Assembly (NCBI GenBank): GCA_019614645.1
Contig: JABWDB010000068.1
Span: forward strand, 682,001-746,000
Source: Stratiolaelaps scimitus
Lineage: Eukaryota > Arthropoda > Arachnida > Mesostigmata > Laelapidae
Length of the DNA stretch: 64,000 nucleotides
Reading direction: 5' to 3'
The notes beneath the pieces are model-generated. The model worked only from the letters and a program-made list of their open reading frames with translations, made no database searches and was not told where the DNA came from. Positions 13,591 through 28,000 of this stretch are shown here, piece after piece. The position numbers and the translations under genes were made by a program. Every line of letters begins with the position of its first letter. Positions within the stretch are counted from its first letter, which is position 1.

Positions 13591-16500
13591 CTTTGGTTGA
13601 CTGATAACGGATCTTATTAATGTCCGCTCACACGGCACTTGCACAGTCACTGAAAATGCACCTCGCACAGTACCACTGAACGCTGTACAGTAATGCCTGC
13701 CGTATCTCTTGACGATGTCTCCTCTCTCTCTCTCTCTCTGGTCCGCACTCAACTGCTCAATAATTTGCTCTGCGCTGTTGATATCCACACGCAAGTGCAC
13801 AAATCCAGCCGTCGTTCACCGCTGGCGAAATTCTCCCTCCTGCGATCGATGGCACATGTGTAACGCAAGCGATATGTGGCGCCGATCCTCGTTTGCACTG
13901 ATCAGTCTTGCCCTCTCCTGCTCTGCGCGAGCTTTTCTCGGCGGCTTACGACGCTGCCGCTTAAGCCCGCTCTCCTGGTTGCCACTAGCACTTCTGCGGC
14001 AACGATTCTAACAAGGGTAGGTGGCAGCAACCTCCTTGCTCTCGGTGGATTCCGCCGCTGCTGGTGCTGCTGCTGTTTGCTCCGTTTGTCCTAACGGCGG
14101 CGCCTGGTGCGAGCGTCGCTCGTCAAGGTGCAGAATCTGTAGCGTTCTCCTCGACGGAGCGGCGCGCTGGCTGTAATCGGCGACAGGCCGCTGCAGACAC
14201 CGAGAAGCCAATGAGGCCAACGGTGTAGCTGCAATCGAGCAGCTAGCAGCGGTCTCCTCCGCAGACAGGTGATGGATGTGGCCACCACAACAGCCGACCG
14301 TTCAGCACGGCAGCCCCAGCAGGGTCACAGCCGATTGTCGCTGTCGTTTTCTCGTAGACGACGACAGCGTCGGTTTTTTTCGCCGCCAGCCGTGCGGTCG
14401 CTTGAGCAGTCGGCCTGGCGCGGTCAGCACTCGCGTCTCGGTGGTGCCACCACCAGCGATCTAGCTAACTAAGTGACGCTAGGGTGACGGCAATCGTCGC
14501 CGTAGAAGTGGATCGGTTTCTCCGCAGCAGTCGGGGTCAGCCTCGCTTGCTGGTAGATCCTCGGACGAGTCAGCTCGTGAACCGTACGTCGATCGTACCC
14601 GCCGCTGGTTCCGTTATTCCGTTGTGGCCGGGTTGACACTGCACTTTGCACACCACAGCAGCAGCCGCCGCGGCAGCAGCAGCAGCAACAACAACATGAA
14701 AACACTCGACACGAGACCGGGCGAAACCGACACAAAAGAGTCCGACGATGAGCCTGATATGCTGATGTCGGCAATGCCAATATACGTCCGTCCTCTCTCC
14801 TCACTAAACAACCACAGCTGACGACGACGACGACGACCACAGCTGCTGATCACGTCGGCGCAAGATCTTGTAGACTGTACACTGCAAATGCACACTTCGC
14901 CGAATCCGTCGGGCAGGTCTCCCGCACGAACGAGATGCGCGCACTAGCTGCTTCGAAGACGAGGCTGAAATCGAGGAAAGAATTTCAAAAATCACACTTG
15001 TGAGAACGAAAATCTTCACTCGAATTGACCACCGATAACTACAGATATACTAGCTAGATCGATCGAAAGTAGATGAAACTATGGCGGTTCCACTCGCGAA
15101 CGACTGCCGGGTAGAATTCTTGTGGGCAATCACAGCCACAGCCAACCAGCAACGCAATACACAGACGGACGAACATATACACCTAGAGACCTACCTACCT
15201 ACCTAGCCGGCGGCCGACTTATCGAACGAGCAAACGACAGTTCGTAATGATAAGGGAATCAAGCAAGCAACCACCAGTTGAATGCCGTTGGGTGCCGATG
15301 CTAAAGAGCTATTATCGCTAATGCCAACAGGCACACTTGGTACGACTACAACAACTGCTATTGCCACTGACGGCAATCCCGTAACAGGTCTCCGTCACGG
15401 CGGAGTTGCCGGCTGAATGCTAATCGCGGATCTCGCAGCCGATGTCGACGGGATCGCTGACGCCTCTGCCAGTCGAGCAGGGCGTCTCACTAACGCTGTG
15501 CGCTGGCTGGCTGGCTGGCTGGCTACCTAGCTGAATGGCGAGGCGTGAATACCGCTGCCTTGGGTGAGAGGAACAGTCGATGTACAGCCGTCTAACAGTC
15601 TTTAGCTGGGGCGGCGGGGAGACACCAGAATTAAGCTCAATGATCCCCTCAGCCGGAACACGAGCGAATGCACACATACGCCGAGACGGCCGGCCGACCA
15701 ACGTCGATCTCACGTTCAGCGGGGTCAACTTAGCCGCCAATGTCTAGACCGACTCGTCGACGATTACCCCCTGAGAAATCCACTGAGAGCGATCGCGGGC
15801 GGAGGGTTGAGCGTGCAGAGTCAGCTAAGTAGGTTTGTAGGTATATAGATCTGTCGATTTGAATGCTGATTTGTTCCTCTATCGAAATTCTATCGATTTC
15901 AACACTTCTACCTTGTCCTCGTCGTTATTGGCGTCGCCGTTGTCGTCGGGCTCATGTTCGCATTTCTGCTACAACTCCTCGACTGGACTCGGGTGGTAGG
16001 CTGGACAACGGCAACCGCCAACGACGCCGACAGCCATCGTAGGCTGGCTGCTTGGCCGATAGCTATTATAACAGCGAGCAGCAACTCCGCTGCTGTGCGC
16101 GCAATAGACGATGATGCTGAGCCCTTTCTCTCAAGCACTCAACCACAGCCAGCGCTGTGTTATCGTGGCTTGGTCCTCTGGCTTCACTCTCGCCGACGCC
16201 CCTGCAATGCCGCCGGCGCACATATTGCCGTTGGTGTACGCGGGACGGCGAGCGTGGCCGCGCCGACTGTTCACGCGGTCGTTCGCGTTCACGCAACCTC
16301 AAGACGATGGGCGTCTGACTGTCACCCGGCCTCACTGCTTGCTTGCCTTTCAAAGTGAGCTCGTCCAGTCGTTCTATTGAGTCGTGGATACCTAGATAGA
16401 TTGATACACGGTAAATATAGACACGAGCCGTCTCGCGCCCCGCGCCGCGCCTTCGACCAAAGGGATTCACATAGATTACACGCACACACACACACGGACA

Positions 16501-17883
16501 CGGAACAGAGAGAGACAGAGAGAGAGGGAGAGAAAGCCAGAGAGAGACTCACTCACGCATATACGTACACACATTATACATAGACGTTTGCTTCGCAGAC
16601 ATGAGCCCGCGCAGTAATAAGTAACTCGTGCCGGTGGCTGTACCGCGTTAGCCGTAGCCTCTTGGTTGAGCTCTCATTGTTTCTCTCCTTCGATTTCCGG
16701 CTGCGGTTCGTTCCGCGGCGGGGTCGTGCGCCGGATTGTGCTTCCACTATCATCACTACTACTTTTATGATGATTATTATTAATACTGCTACCTCGCCAT
16801 AGATAGATGGTGCAGATAGGGTAGGGATAAGGTAGAGCGTATTCGAAGAGACACGGGACAAGAACGTATCAGCGAGTGTCTCCAGCGCGCGCGCGCGCGG
16901 GGGGATCATGGTGCGACGCCGCCAACGCGACTACGAACGATACTGCTAAACATGGCCAGTAGATGAAGTGGCGGTCGCGTATCGGAGAGAAAAGCGATGG
17001 AGGAAGAGTCGACATATCGGCAGCAGCAGCAGCAACAACAGCGAGCGTCACAGCAGATGCCGACGATTGTGATGATGAAGGATGGCAGCTGGAGGCCGCT
17101 GTGATACCGGCACCGCTGCCGTCGTCAACAGCGGTGCTCTCGATCGTATGGTACTTTTCACTCCTTACCGACGGCCGGCTGTCACCTTTGCCACTGCTTA
17201 CCATCGGGTATCAGCTAACGGACAGTGTGGCTGGTCCAGGGCAGGTGGTAGGAGAAATTAAATGGCGCCGTCCTTTGGTTCTTGTTGTTGTTGATGCTGC
17301 TGCTAGGGGAAGGGGCTATGCCTGTGCGATGAATAAAGCAGGCAGTATTTTCTTGTACACCCTTATCTCGTTGTTACTGCTGCTATTGTTGTTGTTGTCG
17401 TCGTTTTGTAGTCCTACCATACCCGTCCCGTATCGTTTGCGGTCTTGACGCACAAGGTCGTCGCTATGTGCTTCTCGTGAGCATCTCGTCGACACCGCGA
17501 AGCTTCTTATATAAGCTCTCCTTTCTTGCTGGCCTTTTCTTCTGTTTCTCCGCGAGCTAGAGACTACCGCATCCTGGCGATATTGTTCCGCCCACGCTCG
17601 CGACAGACTGACTACTGCTAGATGACGTACCGTTCTGATAACTCTCTCTCGCCCTCTCTCTCTCTCACACACGCAGACTCTCTGTCTTCCCGTGCGAATG
17701 TATTGCCTGCTGGTTGTTTCTAAGCTTTGCGATTTCATTTTCGCTCGGCGAAAGACCTTTCCTCACCAGCAAGTGGTGTTGGTGCGAGACGGCATGGGGA
17801 GCTTCCTGCCAAAGTTGTGTCCTGTTCCTTGTCAACGAAAGACAAGAAGAACGTTGATTCGAAATGACAGGAACCGACAATGA

Positions 17884-17885
<2 letters not shown>

Positions 17886-17914
<29 letters not shown>
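17886..17914. repeat. (CT)n microsatellite
   Basis: Pure CT dinucleotide run. Similar shorter runs lie at 13721-13740, 17643-17666 and 20044-20070. Confidence 0.9.
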
Positions 17915-17920
<6 letters not shown>

Positions 17921-18041
17921 TGTCTGTTTAAGTAAGCCTATATAGATAAATGTACGAGCGTATCAGGGAACGAACGCTGCGAGAAAGCAATGGCATTACC
18001 GAAGCAAAAATGTTAGACACATTTCCGCTATCCTTTTGTCC

Positions 18042-18046
<5 letters not shown>

Positions 18047-18073
<27 letters not shown>
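18047..18073. repeat. (TA)n microsatellite
   Basis: TA run passing into a short GTGTGTAT stretch. Confidence 0.9.
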
Positions 18074-21000
18074 CGTGTGTGTATATGTGTGTGGAGGAAC
18101 AGGATTAACTCGAGTGTGGCTAAATTTATCGACTGTTTGCCACTGGATCACGTTTATTATTTGCTCTGATTCGTGTACGTTCCGTCTCTGGTTTGTCGTC
18201 AACGTTTTTATGATCCAGATAATCGTGGTGTAATATAGAAGTAGAAGTTATCGATTCGTCGACGGTTGATAGCTCGTTGTTTCTTTTTCCTCGATGATAA
18301 TGAGCCGTCGTCTTCATCCTCCTGCCAAACTGAATGGCTCCTCGACCTCCCGTGCCAGCATTCACGTGCCAACAGCGGCCAACGCCGCAAAGGAAGGTCT
18401 CGGCAGCGTCCGCTTCGCCATCCAGCCCATGCCCTCCCGCTGACCTTCTGGACCTGTAGAGACTAGCGCACGTGGTGTGTTATCTTCGTTTGGCAGAGCT
18501 AGCTGGTACATAGGAGTTCACTCTGCAGCAATAAGCCACGCTTATATTTCGGTAGTTGAGTTACAGCAGCAGCAGCAGCAGAGACCGTTCCTTCATAGAC
18601 GTACATTGTCCCCTATCGATCGATCGACTAAGCCCCTCATCCCGGCCTTCGTTTCTGTATGGCTGCCTTCTCGGTGTTTCCAGCATCGCCAACGAGCGCC
18701 GACGTGGATGTTGCCCTGCTGTTGCCGTCAACAGGCCAACCAAAACAGAGCAGATACACCCAGTGGTTTTCCTATCAATCTATCGCCGCGATCTTGCGTT
18801 ACTTCGGTTGCAAGATGGTGCGCGTCACTGTGCAGTGCTGGCTGGCCACGAAGCCAGCGAGAAATGCACACACTCCACAACATGCACTCACAGAGAAACG
18901 GGAGGACACGATACAGGCTCAGAGAAGGACGGACACCATTGGTTGGTATCTTGATAGGTGCCACATATGTGCGGCCTGCTGAAGGAAGGTGGCGTGGACA
19001 CCACGAGAGTGCGTTCGATGACGCAGTCCTGCCCGGGCGACGGGTAAGCCCAGCCGGAGTACGCACATGGGGATGGACCCGAGGCGATGGAGTTTATTTG
19101 GCTCTATATTTGTATCGGCCTGATCAGGCCACGGTTCGCTCCGCTCTGCCCGGGCGGTGTCCGGCCGCCGGGCGCATCCACCACGGGGTGGCCAGCGGGA
19201 TATGCTGGTAAGGTTCTGGTGTGCGACAATGATATTTAGCAGAAACAGCAGCATCGTCGTTTTGTAACTGGTGGTATGTAACACTAGAATTGATTGTTTT
19301 TTTTTGTACCACGTATACTTGTGGAAAGATTCACGCACCCGAGCAACATGCCATGCAAGGCGTTCAGTTGAATTTAGCTGTCGCCGACGTGACCCGCTGA
19401 TTCGATTGTTCCGTTTCAATCTTTATTGGCTTCTAATCCAGTTAGCCAATTCTTTTGCAGCAGAACGAGCGGCGCGGATCGATAGTGGGCTCGCCTACCT
19501 TGGCCTGACTATTCGGTGACCCCCGGGTGCCTGGCCAGGCCAAAGCGAACGGTTTAACCGCATCGAGATTTCTACGGGATTCGTGCACATCGCCACAAGT
19601 AAATCACCGACAACCGCACTCGCCCGGCCGATATAATATATAATCCATACCATAATCGTTGATCATTGCCGTCCACACCACCGATAGCTGTTGAAAGCGC
19701 ACGCGTTTGGTGATTTGATTTCCATCTCGTGTCGACGCGATCGGAACAGTCGGAAAACGCGATACGACAGAACGCGGCGTCGAGAGAACGTCATTAGCAC
19801 AACCGACGTTCGGAACACACGTTCGTCAGCAGAAGCCAATCACCGAGAGGAGGGAGGTGCTGTTGTTGTCATCCGGCCGTTTTGTCCCCCTGCGATTCTT
19901 GCCTCGATGATCACTGCCGTTATCAGCAGGATTTATTTATCAGGTGATTTTGTCTTCTTGCCAGTTTTCGCTGATAGTCCGATTGCTCGATGCTCGAGCA
20001 CTGTTTTTTTTTGCATCGCTCAACACTGTCCATTATCTCAATCTATCTCTCTCTCTCTATCTCTCTGTCCCTCTCGATTCGACACAAACACAGGCTCGCG
20101 AGGCGGTGACAAGACGCCCTGAGAGTCTCCGCTGTAGAAACTTGCTGCCTGTTCAAAACGAGAGGCAGTCAGAGCCTGCGCTGCCTGCCACTAATCCGCC
20201 CTGACGTTTCCACCGCCTTCGTAATACTGATGTTGTCGTCGTTGCCTCCGCTGGCTCTACGTGCTCGTCTGATGCGACCACCCACCCACCCACACACACA
20301 CACAACGACTGGAACGAAGCGAACGCCGCTCGAATAGCACGAATGAACTCGATCGACCAGCTAGTCTGGATGCTGTTTCGGTGCGATATCCTATGCGGTG
20401 TCTGTTACTCTTGATATGCTCGGATTCTGCAGGAGCATCATCTGTTCCAACTGTACGTTCGTTCGTCTGTCGACGTCACATCTAAGCCCCGCGAGCGTTG
20501 AGCTGACTCGGGTCCGTTAGTACAGCCAGGCTACCGCAGCCTGCTGTTGTTCTTGTTGTTGTTGCCGTCGATCGACACTGCTTCGTTGCCTGGGCTGGTA
20601 GAAGACGTCGGTGCGGCCAGCGGTAAGTGTCGTCTGCGTTCGTACCTTCTGTGATTACGTTTCCGCCCGTTACGTTTTTTGCGTGATATATACATGTCTA
20701 TGATGTAGAGATACGTGCCTCGCTGTCGTTGGGTGTATCTATCGCAAACGCGACCAGCGTCCGTCAGTGAACTGACATCCAACAGAGAACTGCGTGCTTA
20801 TTCACGGTTGTCATAGCTGCTGCTTGCGGTCAGACAAGCGGCAGGACGGCAGATATAGCACCCCCGGAACAGACCAAGTTAGCCATCTGACCAATAAGCA
20901 GTTAACGCTGTATGTTGAGTTTGGACTCTGCTGAATAGCTGCAGCGATCAACAGCAGATCCGCCCTGATACTCTGATCCGATTTGTTTCACGTCGAAGAC

Positions 21001-24000
21001 GAACGCGCTTGCCACTCGATGGGCGACAGCAATAGCCAATGTTGTTTGAGCAACATACGACAACATTTGACAAAGTTGTTTATCAGCAGAAACAGCAGCG
21101 GCAGCAGCCGAAAACGCTCCCGTCGGAGCTGTTCGAGCTAGCAGCTTCCAACAGAATGAAACGATGGCAAACAGCGGAGTTCTGGGCAGCAACAGCAGCA
21201 ACCGCAAAGCGGCGACGATACGGCGATTCGCGGCACAGTAGAAAATATTATAGTCTAGTAGTTGTTGCAGCTGTAATAGTAATAATAATACTAACAACAA
21301 CAACAACATTGATAAACCACCCACGAGGGCGGCCGATTTTCAATGTCAGACGAATCCTGCTCGTAGATCATCATTGGCATTGACAATAACAACTACAACA
21401 TCAGCAGCAGTAGCATTCATTCTCCGCAGGTACGGCTGCATCACGACGAACACAACCACCACCATCACCACCGCTATTCAACTAGGAGACGAGCGCTGTA
21501 ACAGGGGCTACTAAGAAAAACCGTCCTCGGCGACTAGCATCCATCACTGTATCCACTGGTTCATTCGTTCACGTAGCCGGTCAGTTGATCAGTGAGCGAC
21601 GGTATCGGCTCAAGGAGCTCACCATAATGGACACACACACACACATTTACAAGGAACATCGACGCGATCTACTATCTCTACGCTCAGCCACTACAATCGA
21701 GTACATCGAGTCTGCCTCTGCCTTCCCATCTCTCTGATCCCACCACCATCACCAAACACTAGCACAAACATCGAATAATATACTATTATATAATATAGAA
21801 CCACTGATCGTGTGACAGTCAGGTCAGTCTACCTGAACGTCACTTGGTCGGTCGCCGGGTCACTCTCCTCGTCGTTCCGTCACTGACGCACAATCTCCAA
21901 CAGCTAGATTTACACGGCTGGCGACTCGCTAGTACAGTAGCAGTAGTATGATAATTATAATAATAATAATCGCATGTGGTATTCATATGCAAATAAATAT
22001 ATATTCGTCTGGCTATATATACATATATATATATTTTTGTTAATATATAATTATATATATATATATATATTGCTAGACGCAAGCAACCCACCACTCGATC
22101 GGTAAGCAGGAGTAGCGTGGAGATGCTCACCGCACGAAAGCACCGTCGTCACTAGTGACGAGCACTACACGTCGCGAACGACGGCCCGCAAAATAGGCGA
22201 GAGCAATAGCCAGCAATGACGAGCGAACGATCCAACAAGCGACTGGGTCGAGTTGCTGCTGCTGCGGCTGCTTCTACCGTCACCACAGCCGCCGCCGCCG
22301 CCGCCAACAACAACAGCCGCCGCTTGCAGCAACAGCAGCAGCACCAGTGTGAGTGCCACGAGCACCACGACTGGCTCAACGCTTGCATCACAACCACTTC
22401 CACTAGTGTTGCTGTTGCTGCTCCTCCAGCTATAAGCAACCGCTATAAGCGAACGCAGCCACCTACTCGCCCAGTCGTCGCTGCTCGCCCGAAAGAACGA
22501 GCAAGCGAAAGTCGACGCAAGCCGCCGGTGGAACAGACGACGATGTCGACGACGACGGCCGTGGCGGCGGCTGCGACCGTCGATGAATTCGTGCGATTGG
22601 TGGACGGCTGTGCTGGCTGACGTTGGACGCACTATGGTGGCGAACGCCGGCAGGGCAACAACAACGCGCCAACAGATAAATACGATACGATCTCGTCGAC
22701 TTTGTAGCTGCTGCTGCGGCTGCGGCTGCAGGATGAGGAGGAGTAGCAGCAGCAGCCGTAGCAATAGTGATAGTAGCTGTGGTGGTCGTGGTGGCTGTTG
22801 TTGTTGAGCTTATTCGTCGCCGTCGAGCGGCGGCGGCGGCGGCCTATCCAACAGAAAAAGCAGAGGAATCGTCGCGTTGCCTCCTCTTGTCGTCTCCGCT
22901 GTCTGTCGACGTTGACGGCGGCGGCGGCGGAGGCAACAACCGCAGCAACGTGTGCCCAGTCACGGGCGGGACAACAGCAACCTGATTACACACTTAGGTT
23001 GGCTCCTCTTCTCGTTCGCCGGCTGGCTCGCTCGCTCGCTCGTCAGCAGCCGTAGCAGCAGAGGCGGCGGAGGCTGCCGAGTGGGTCGCAAGCAGCAGCA
23101 GCAGCTGAGGGAGCCCGCTCTAGACAAAGAAATAGATACTGTTTCTTCCGCTGTTGCTGTGAACTGTCGCCACCGCCGCTATAAATTCTATAACATATCT
23201 CGCAGTGCTGCTAATCCAGAGCTGTGTTCCACTGCTGTGTGCCCTGCCCTGTTAGACGTACTCTTCGATCAGTCGGTGCTTGATAGCTCGCTCGCTCGCT
23301 CGCTCGATAGCTTTGTATACCATGTACCGAATTCACCCATTAGCCAGAAACTCGCTCACTGAACCACGAGCACACGAACACCACTCAAACTATACTACCT
23401 CAGTATTACGGCTGCTCCGCCGGCGCTGTATCCGAGATGTGAGCAGAAGTTCAGTAGCGCGAACGGTTCCGTCCTGTCGCACAAGCACAGAGCAGCAGCA
23501 GCGCGCACCGGCTCGCTCGCACTCTGACTGCTCTGTCAGCAGAGAGCGCGAAAGTAGGCTGTCCGTCCGTCTGTCTGTCTGACTGACTCGCGCTAGCTGG
23601 GAGGAACGAAGGATTCATCGGCCGACGGTGGTGCACACCCAGCAGAGCACCTGTCTACGGCGGTGGGAAACCCGAGCGGAGCAGAGCGCGCCGCCACACC
23701 AGCGGCGGCGGCGGAAAAGCTGAGCCAACCCGCTAACCGCTCACAATAATACTCCGAGTGTCGGCTGGTCGGCTGGCCGGCTGTGTCTCGCGGTGGGTTC
23801 GTCTGTATGTGTGCCTCGGAGAGGGAGAGAGAGCGGGGATAGGCGGGCAGACTATTCCTCAACGGTGGGTGGAAGTGGCGCGGCGCGAAACCGCCACCGC
23901 AGCGGTGGCGGGAGCTGGATGAGCAGCAGACAGAATCAGACAAACGAAGGGCGATTCGGTGAGAGCGCCACCCGCCGACGAAGATGACCGTGGCGTGGTC

Positions 24001-24504
24001 GTCGTTGCCGTCGGCGGCGGCGGCGGCGGCGGCAGCAGCAGGCAAACCCGCGGCCGAACCCGCGCAAACAAACGGGAGACTAACGGGAGAGTGGGGAGAG
24101 ATGGAGCAGACGGGCGGGTTTGGCAGACGACGCTGCTGATTATTCAATGGGTAGAGAGATGTGTACTGTACGAGGTCGGCGGGTAGCCTGTCGACTTAAG
24201 TATAAAGCCCCGTTCAATTGTCGAGGAGGGGAGAGGCACATTGTGTGCCTATGTGGATTGATATCTGGAGGGGGCAATTTGCTGCTCGCGGAACTGCTCG
24301 AAGGGCGCATAGACAAAATGTTGATGGTTGCTATTTCTCAAGCAGATTTTTTTCATGATTAAGGCCTTAATCCATCTCGCTGTTTCGGATACCGTTCGTT
24401 CGTCTCCAACCTAACAATATTCTATGGAAGCGAACTCGAAATAGAGATTACTGCTTTCGCATGACAAAAACACATGTACACACCGTCGCCGAGGTCAAAA
24501 ATTG

Positions 24505-24933
24505 CTAATTGAGCGCACAGGCAGAAAATATATCGGTGCAACACCAGCGGGTAGTAAGCAGGGAATTGGTAATCGTTAAATACATATAGATATAAAGCAT
24601 CTTTCCATCCACAATAAGCACGTAAGTAAACACCAGACAGGCGCTATACGCGCACAATTCCGTCCCGGAACGATAATTGAGCCATTTCAAGAAACGCTCG
24701 GCCAATATCACATAGATACTTGACATCCGTCTCGATTCAGGGTGCTCCAATAAGAATTCCGTATCAATCAGATATCGGCCTCCTTCGCCAAACTGTACCC
24801 GGTTCACCCGACACGAAAAATAACTATCATCCTCACAATCAACAGACGACATCGAGCGCGAACCAAGAAACGCACGAGCTCCCTGTAGCAGGCGACACCG
24901 GTGTATGTTTACAATTGTGCGAGGGCACTGCAA
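24505..24933 (-). CDS. Unidentified ORF, divergent to the MPP-beta gene
   Basis: A 142-codon minus-strand frame begins 124 bp upstream of the MPP-beta start codon; an inner ATG at 24852 is also possible. The part after the inner ATG has mixed, protein-like composition, including a segment FLKWLNYRSGTEL followed by a hydrophobic stretch (CAYSACLVFTYVLIV) that could be a membrane helix. The last 35 residues are translated from low-complexity AT-rich DNA, so the real exon probably ends near 24620-24640, but I see no strong donor there. Head-to-head placement would suggest a shared promoter. I do not recognise the family, and it may be a chance ORF. Confidence 0.3.
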   Translation of the reverse strand: MQCPRTIVNIHRCRLLQGARAFLGSRSMSSVDCEDDSYFSCRVNRVQFGEGGRYLIDTEFLLEHPESRRMSSIYVILAERFLKWLNYRSGTELCAYSACLVFTYVLIVDGKMLYIYMYLTITNSLLTTRWCCTDIFSACALN

Positions 24934-25057
24934 AGTCAGGTTTCGCCTGATCGTCTTCGAAGGTTGGGTTTTTGAGATTGTCGCGTGTCTCGGTGCGGTG
25001 CCCCCTGTGTGCCTGGTGGTTTGGCTGTCTGGTTAGTGTGAAAAACCCGACTGCGAA

Positions 25058-28000
25058 ATGCGCCCCTTTACGGCTCTGCTGCGTGCAGGCGTCCGCCATC
25101 ATGCTGCCCTGCAAAGCCAACGACGCCAGCTGACCCATCTGACGCGCACAACGTTCTCTCAGTCGTTGCTCAACTTTCCCGAGACCCGGGTGACGACCCT
25201 GGCGAACGGGGTGCGGGTCGCTTCAGAGGATACAGGCGCCCCGACAGCCACGGTCGGCATCTGGATCGATGCTGGCAGCCGATACGAAACCGAGGCAAGC
25301 AATGGAGTTGCGCACTTCCTTGAGCACATGGCCTTCAAGGTGAGATCGACAAATTCGAAGAAATTATATAAAATAGATTCGTCTCTAGGTGACGCAATTG
25401 CTGTAATCGAAAGGTCCGAAACAAAAGACGCCTGACGAAATCTGCTCTGCGCTCTCGATGGGCAACTGTTTTTCTTGCGGGACGACACAATCTGTGCTCC
25501 AGGTGTAATCGATAACAAGGCGGCTGATTCAAGCATACTAAACGCAGTTAATAATATTATACGAGCTCAATCTGCGAGTGAGCTATCTCTAATTTAGAAA
25601 ACAATGGAGAAGTCGTAGGAGGAATATGATACTCGAAATCATCTTTGATTCAGCTTCTTCCATGCTATTTTGGTATATCTGGGGAACAGACTAATATATA
25701 TATTTATATATATATGTATATGACAGACATGCCTCCAGTTGTTTGTTGGTTGTTTACTTACGCAATAACTGACTACCGAGTCTCTAACCTTGATAACATG
25801 ACCAGCCTAGAATGTGGGATTAAGTATTTTTATACATAAGCAGAGACAATCATCGACGGCAACCATTCAAATGTAACTCGAGTGTTACCTCATAGTGTCA
25901 TATCGATGGTACGACAGCAACGGCAGAAGCCACCCGTTTGAAACAATATGTCGTTCCCATGTTAATCAAAAACGTTAAAGCAAACAGCAGTAGCTCCGAT
26001 ATGACGTCTCTGATTTGCGCTCTGTAAATATTGCTCTTGAATTCTAATAGGGGCATTAATAATGATAGTCTTAATAATAATAGCATAATAACCAATCACC
26101 AATCAATGATGCCTTGGCACACAAATTGTCCTGTGAAAATAAATGGCGAATTTGATTTGATTCAAGTGCAGATTCCTGAAAAATTATAAATTTCAGTTCG
26201 GGTTGAACGGTGGGCCTGGATATTGATTTTCAGGGTTCACGTTAGAGCGTTGTGTCACTCTCAGATTGTCGCGGAAGAAGTGATCAACAACTTTGTCAAC
26301 ACGTACGATCATTATGAACAGAATTTGGGGTGCAACCTTCAGCAGCCCTCAGCTATAGAGGTGCAATTTGTTGCTTCGAAGTGGTAGCTGCTTAGTATCC
26401 ACACCCAATTAGCTGGTGAGCGTATGATCAGAGGAAAGCTCAGCGTACTTTGCGATAAACATCGACGATGTTCATAACTCAACCGGAGAGGATCTTCACA
26501 CATTCGTTTCCCACTTTTTGAACGAAATGATGACATTTCGACTATCGTATATATCATATGCTGTTAAATATATAAATGTTACTATTCCATATTCATGCCG
26601 GCAGGTGCCTCTCGCTAGTTGTCCACAGTAAACTTCACATTTGACTGTCGACAAATGTAAGCACTTATCTATCGCTGGAAACTTGTGCGACGGGCAGCAA
26701 GTTCTCCACAATCTACCGAAATTCTCCGATTGGAGTTTATATTTTATAGGTAATAACTGTTGAATCTCGCCATGAGCTAGGCCCAACGTACTCGGCCATT
26801 TGTCCTCATGCAAGTCAACTGACTATCTGCTTGGAACGAACTCTAAAATATATATATATATTCGAAAACCTCGCCATAATCCCCCACAACTTCGATGTAG
26901 CCCATCACCAATGACCGAAGGACCTACTACAGTATCGATTTTAACGTACTTATTTTCGTTGAGTGAAACTACTGTCGCCTACCGGATCGAGCCCACGGCC
27001 AATATATAGTTGCGAATTATTGTCTCAAATACCTGGGATCGCGTAATTATTGACCTCCCTCGATATCTTACTTACGTGGCTTTCGTTTACCTCTGTTTTT
27101 TTAGGGTACCGGCAAGCGGAGTCAAACCGACCTTGAGCTTGAGGTCGAGAATGCTGGCATGCACCTCAATGCCTACACCTCACGAGAGCAGACTGTCTAC
27201 TACGCGAAGTGCCTGACGAAGGTCAGTCTGGCTGGGTGGAACGCCAGCTTCAAACATCTTCAAACAACAAACACGAGAGAATAACAGACGATACCCCAAC
27301 GATGACACGTTGTGTTTTAGTGCAGATACGAAGTTCGGGTTAATTTCGTGGCGTTTCTTGAGCTTTCAGCCTCGTTCCGTCGGCATTGGGATATTTCAGC
27401 AACGACGGACGTGCTCTATTTTTTTTGCCCATCATCTCCTAATACCCCACTGCGAAGCCGTTCGCGTTCTTGACCTACTCATTATTGATTCTCTAAACAC
27501 GTGTTGAAATATCGTTCGTGTCGTTTCAACGTTCTCGCAGGATCTCGCCCGTGCGGTCGACATTATCGCCGACATCACCCAGAACCCCAAGTTGGGTGAA
27601 CAGGAGATCGAACGCGAACGAGGTGTTATCCTACGAGAGATGGAGGAGGTGGGTGATATCATATAATAGCTATCAATTTATTTACGTAAATCTTGCGCAA
27701 CTTGAAAATATGGAGATAATGTCAACGGAATATTCGACAGACCGCAGAGGTGGCCGTTTATGTTTGTCCGCATTCGAAGTCTCAATAGATAGACTCTTGG
27801 AAGAACAGCTGAATTCGATGGACGTTCAATTAGTGAGTTATTCGAATAACGGCTAGAGCTTAGCATGTAGTAGCCGAGTTGGTGATTGTTTTTTGCACTT
27901 TTCGACACACTGTTGCAAAATACGCCTGTCGCTTGCAGGTAACACAATATCCATAACGCTATATAAAGGTAGAGATTTATTGGTTTATTAAGGGAGCTAC

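Larger units (their letters stand above)
13700..24200. promoter_or_regulatory. GC-rich, trinucleotide-repeat-rich region, probably regulatory or 5'-UTR
   Basis: This block is clearly richer in G+C than the rest of the window. It is packed with CAG, CAA, CTG, GGC and TC repeats, giving many overlapping low-complexity ORFs on both strands (poly-Q, poly-A, poly-S, poly-L). None carries a folded domain, and equally long frames exist on opposite strands, as expected from repeats. Scattered donor-like sites (for example GACGG|gtaagc near 19040) fit untranslated leader exons of a developmental or neuronal type of gene whose coding part is outside the window, but I cannot prove transcription. Confidence 0.4.

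Noticed and set aside
22216..22620. 134-codon ORF rich in Ala, Gln and Thr
   Set aside because: Composition is set by GCN/CAG repeats, the opposite strand has longer frames over the same DNA, and no domain or splice site is seen.
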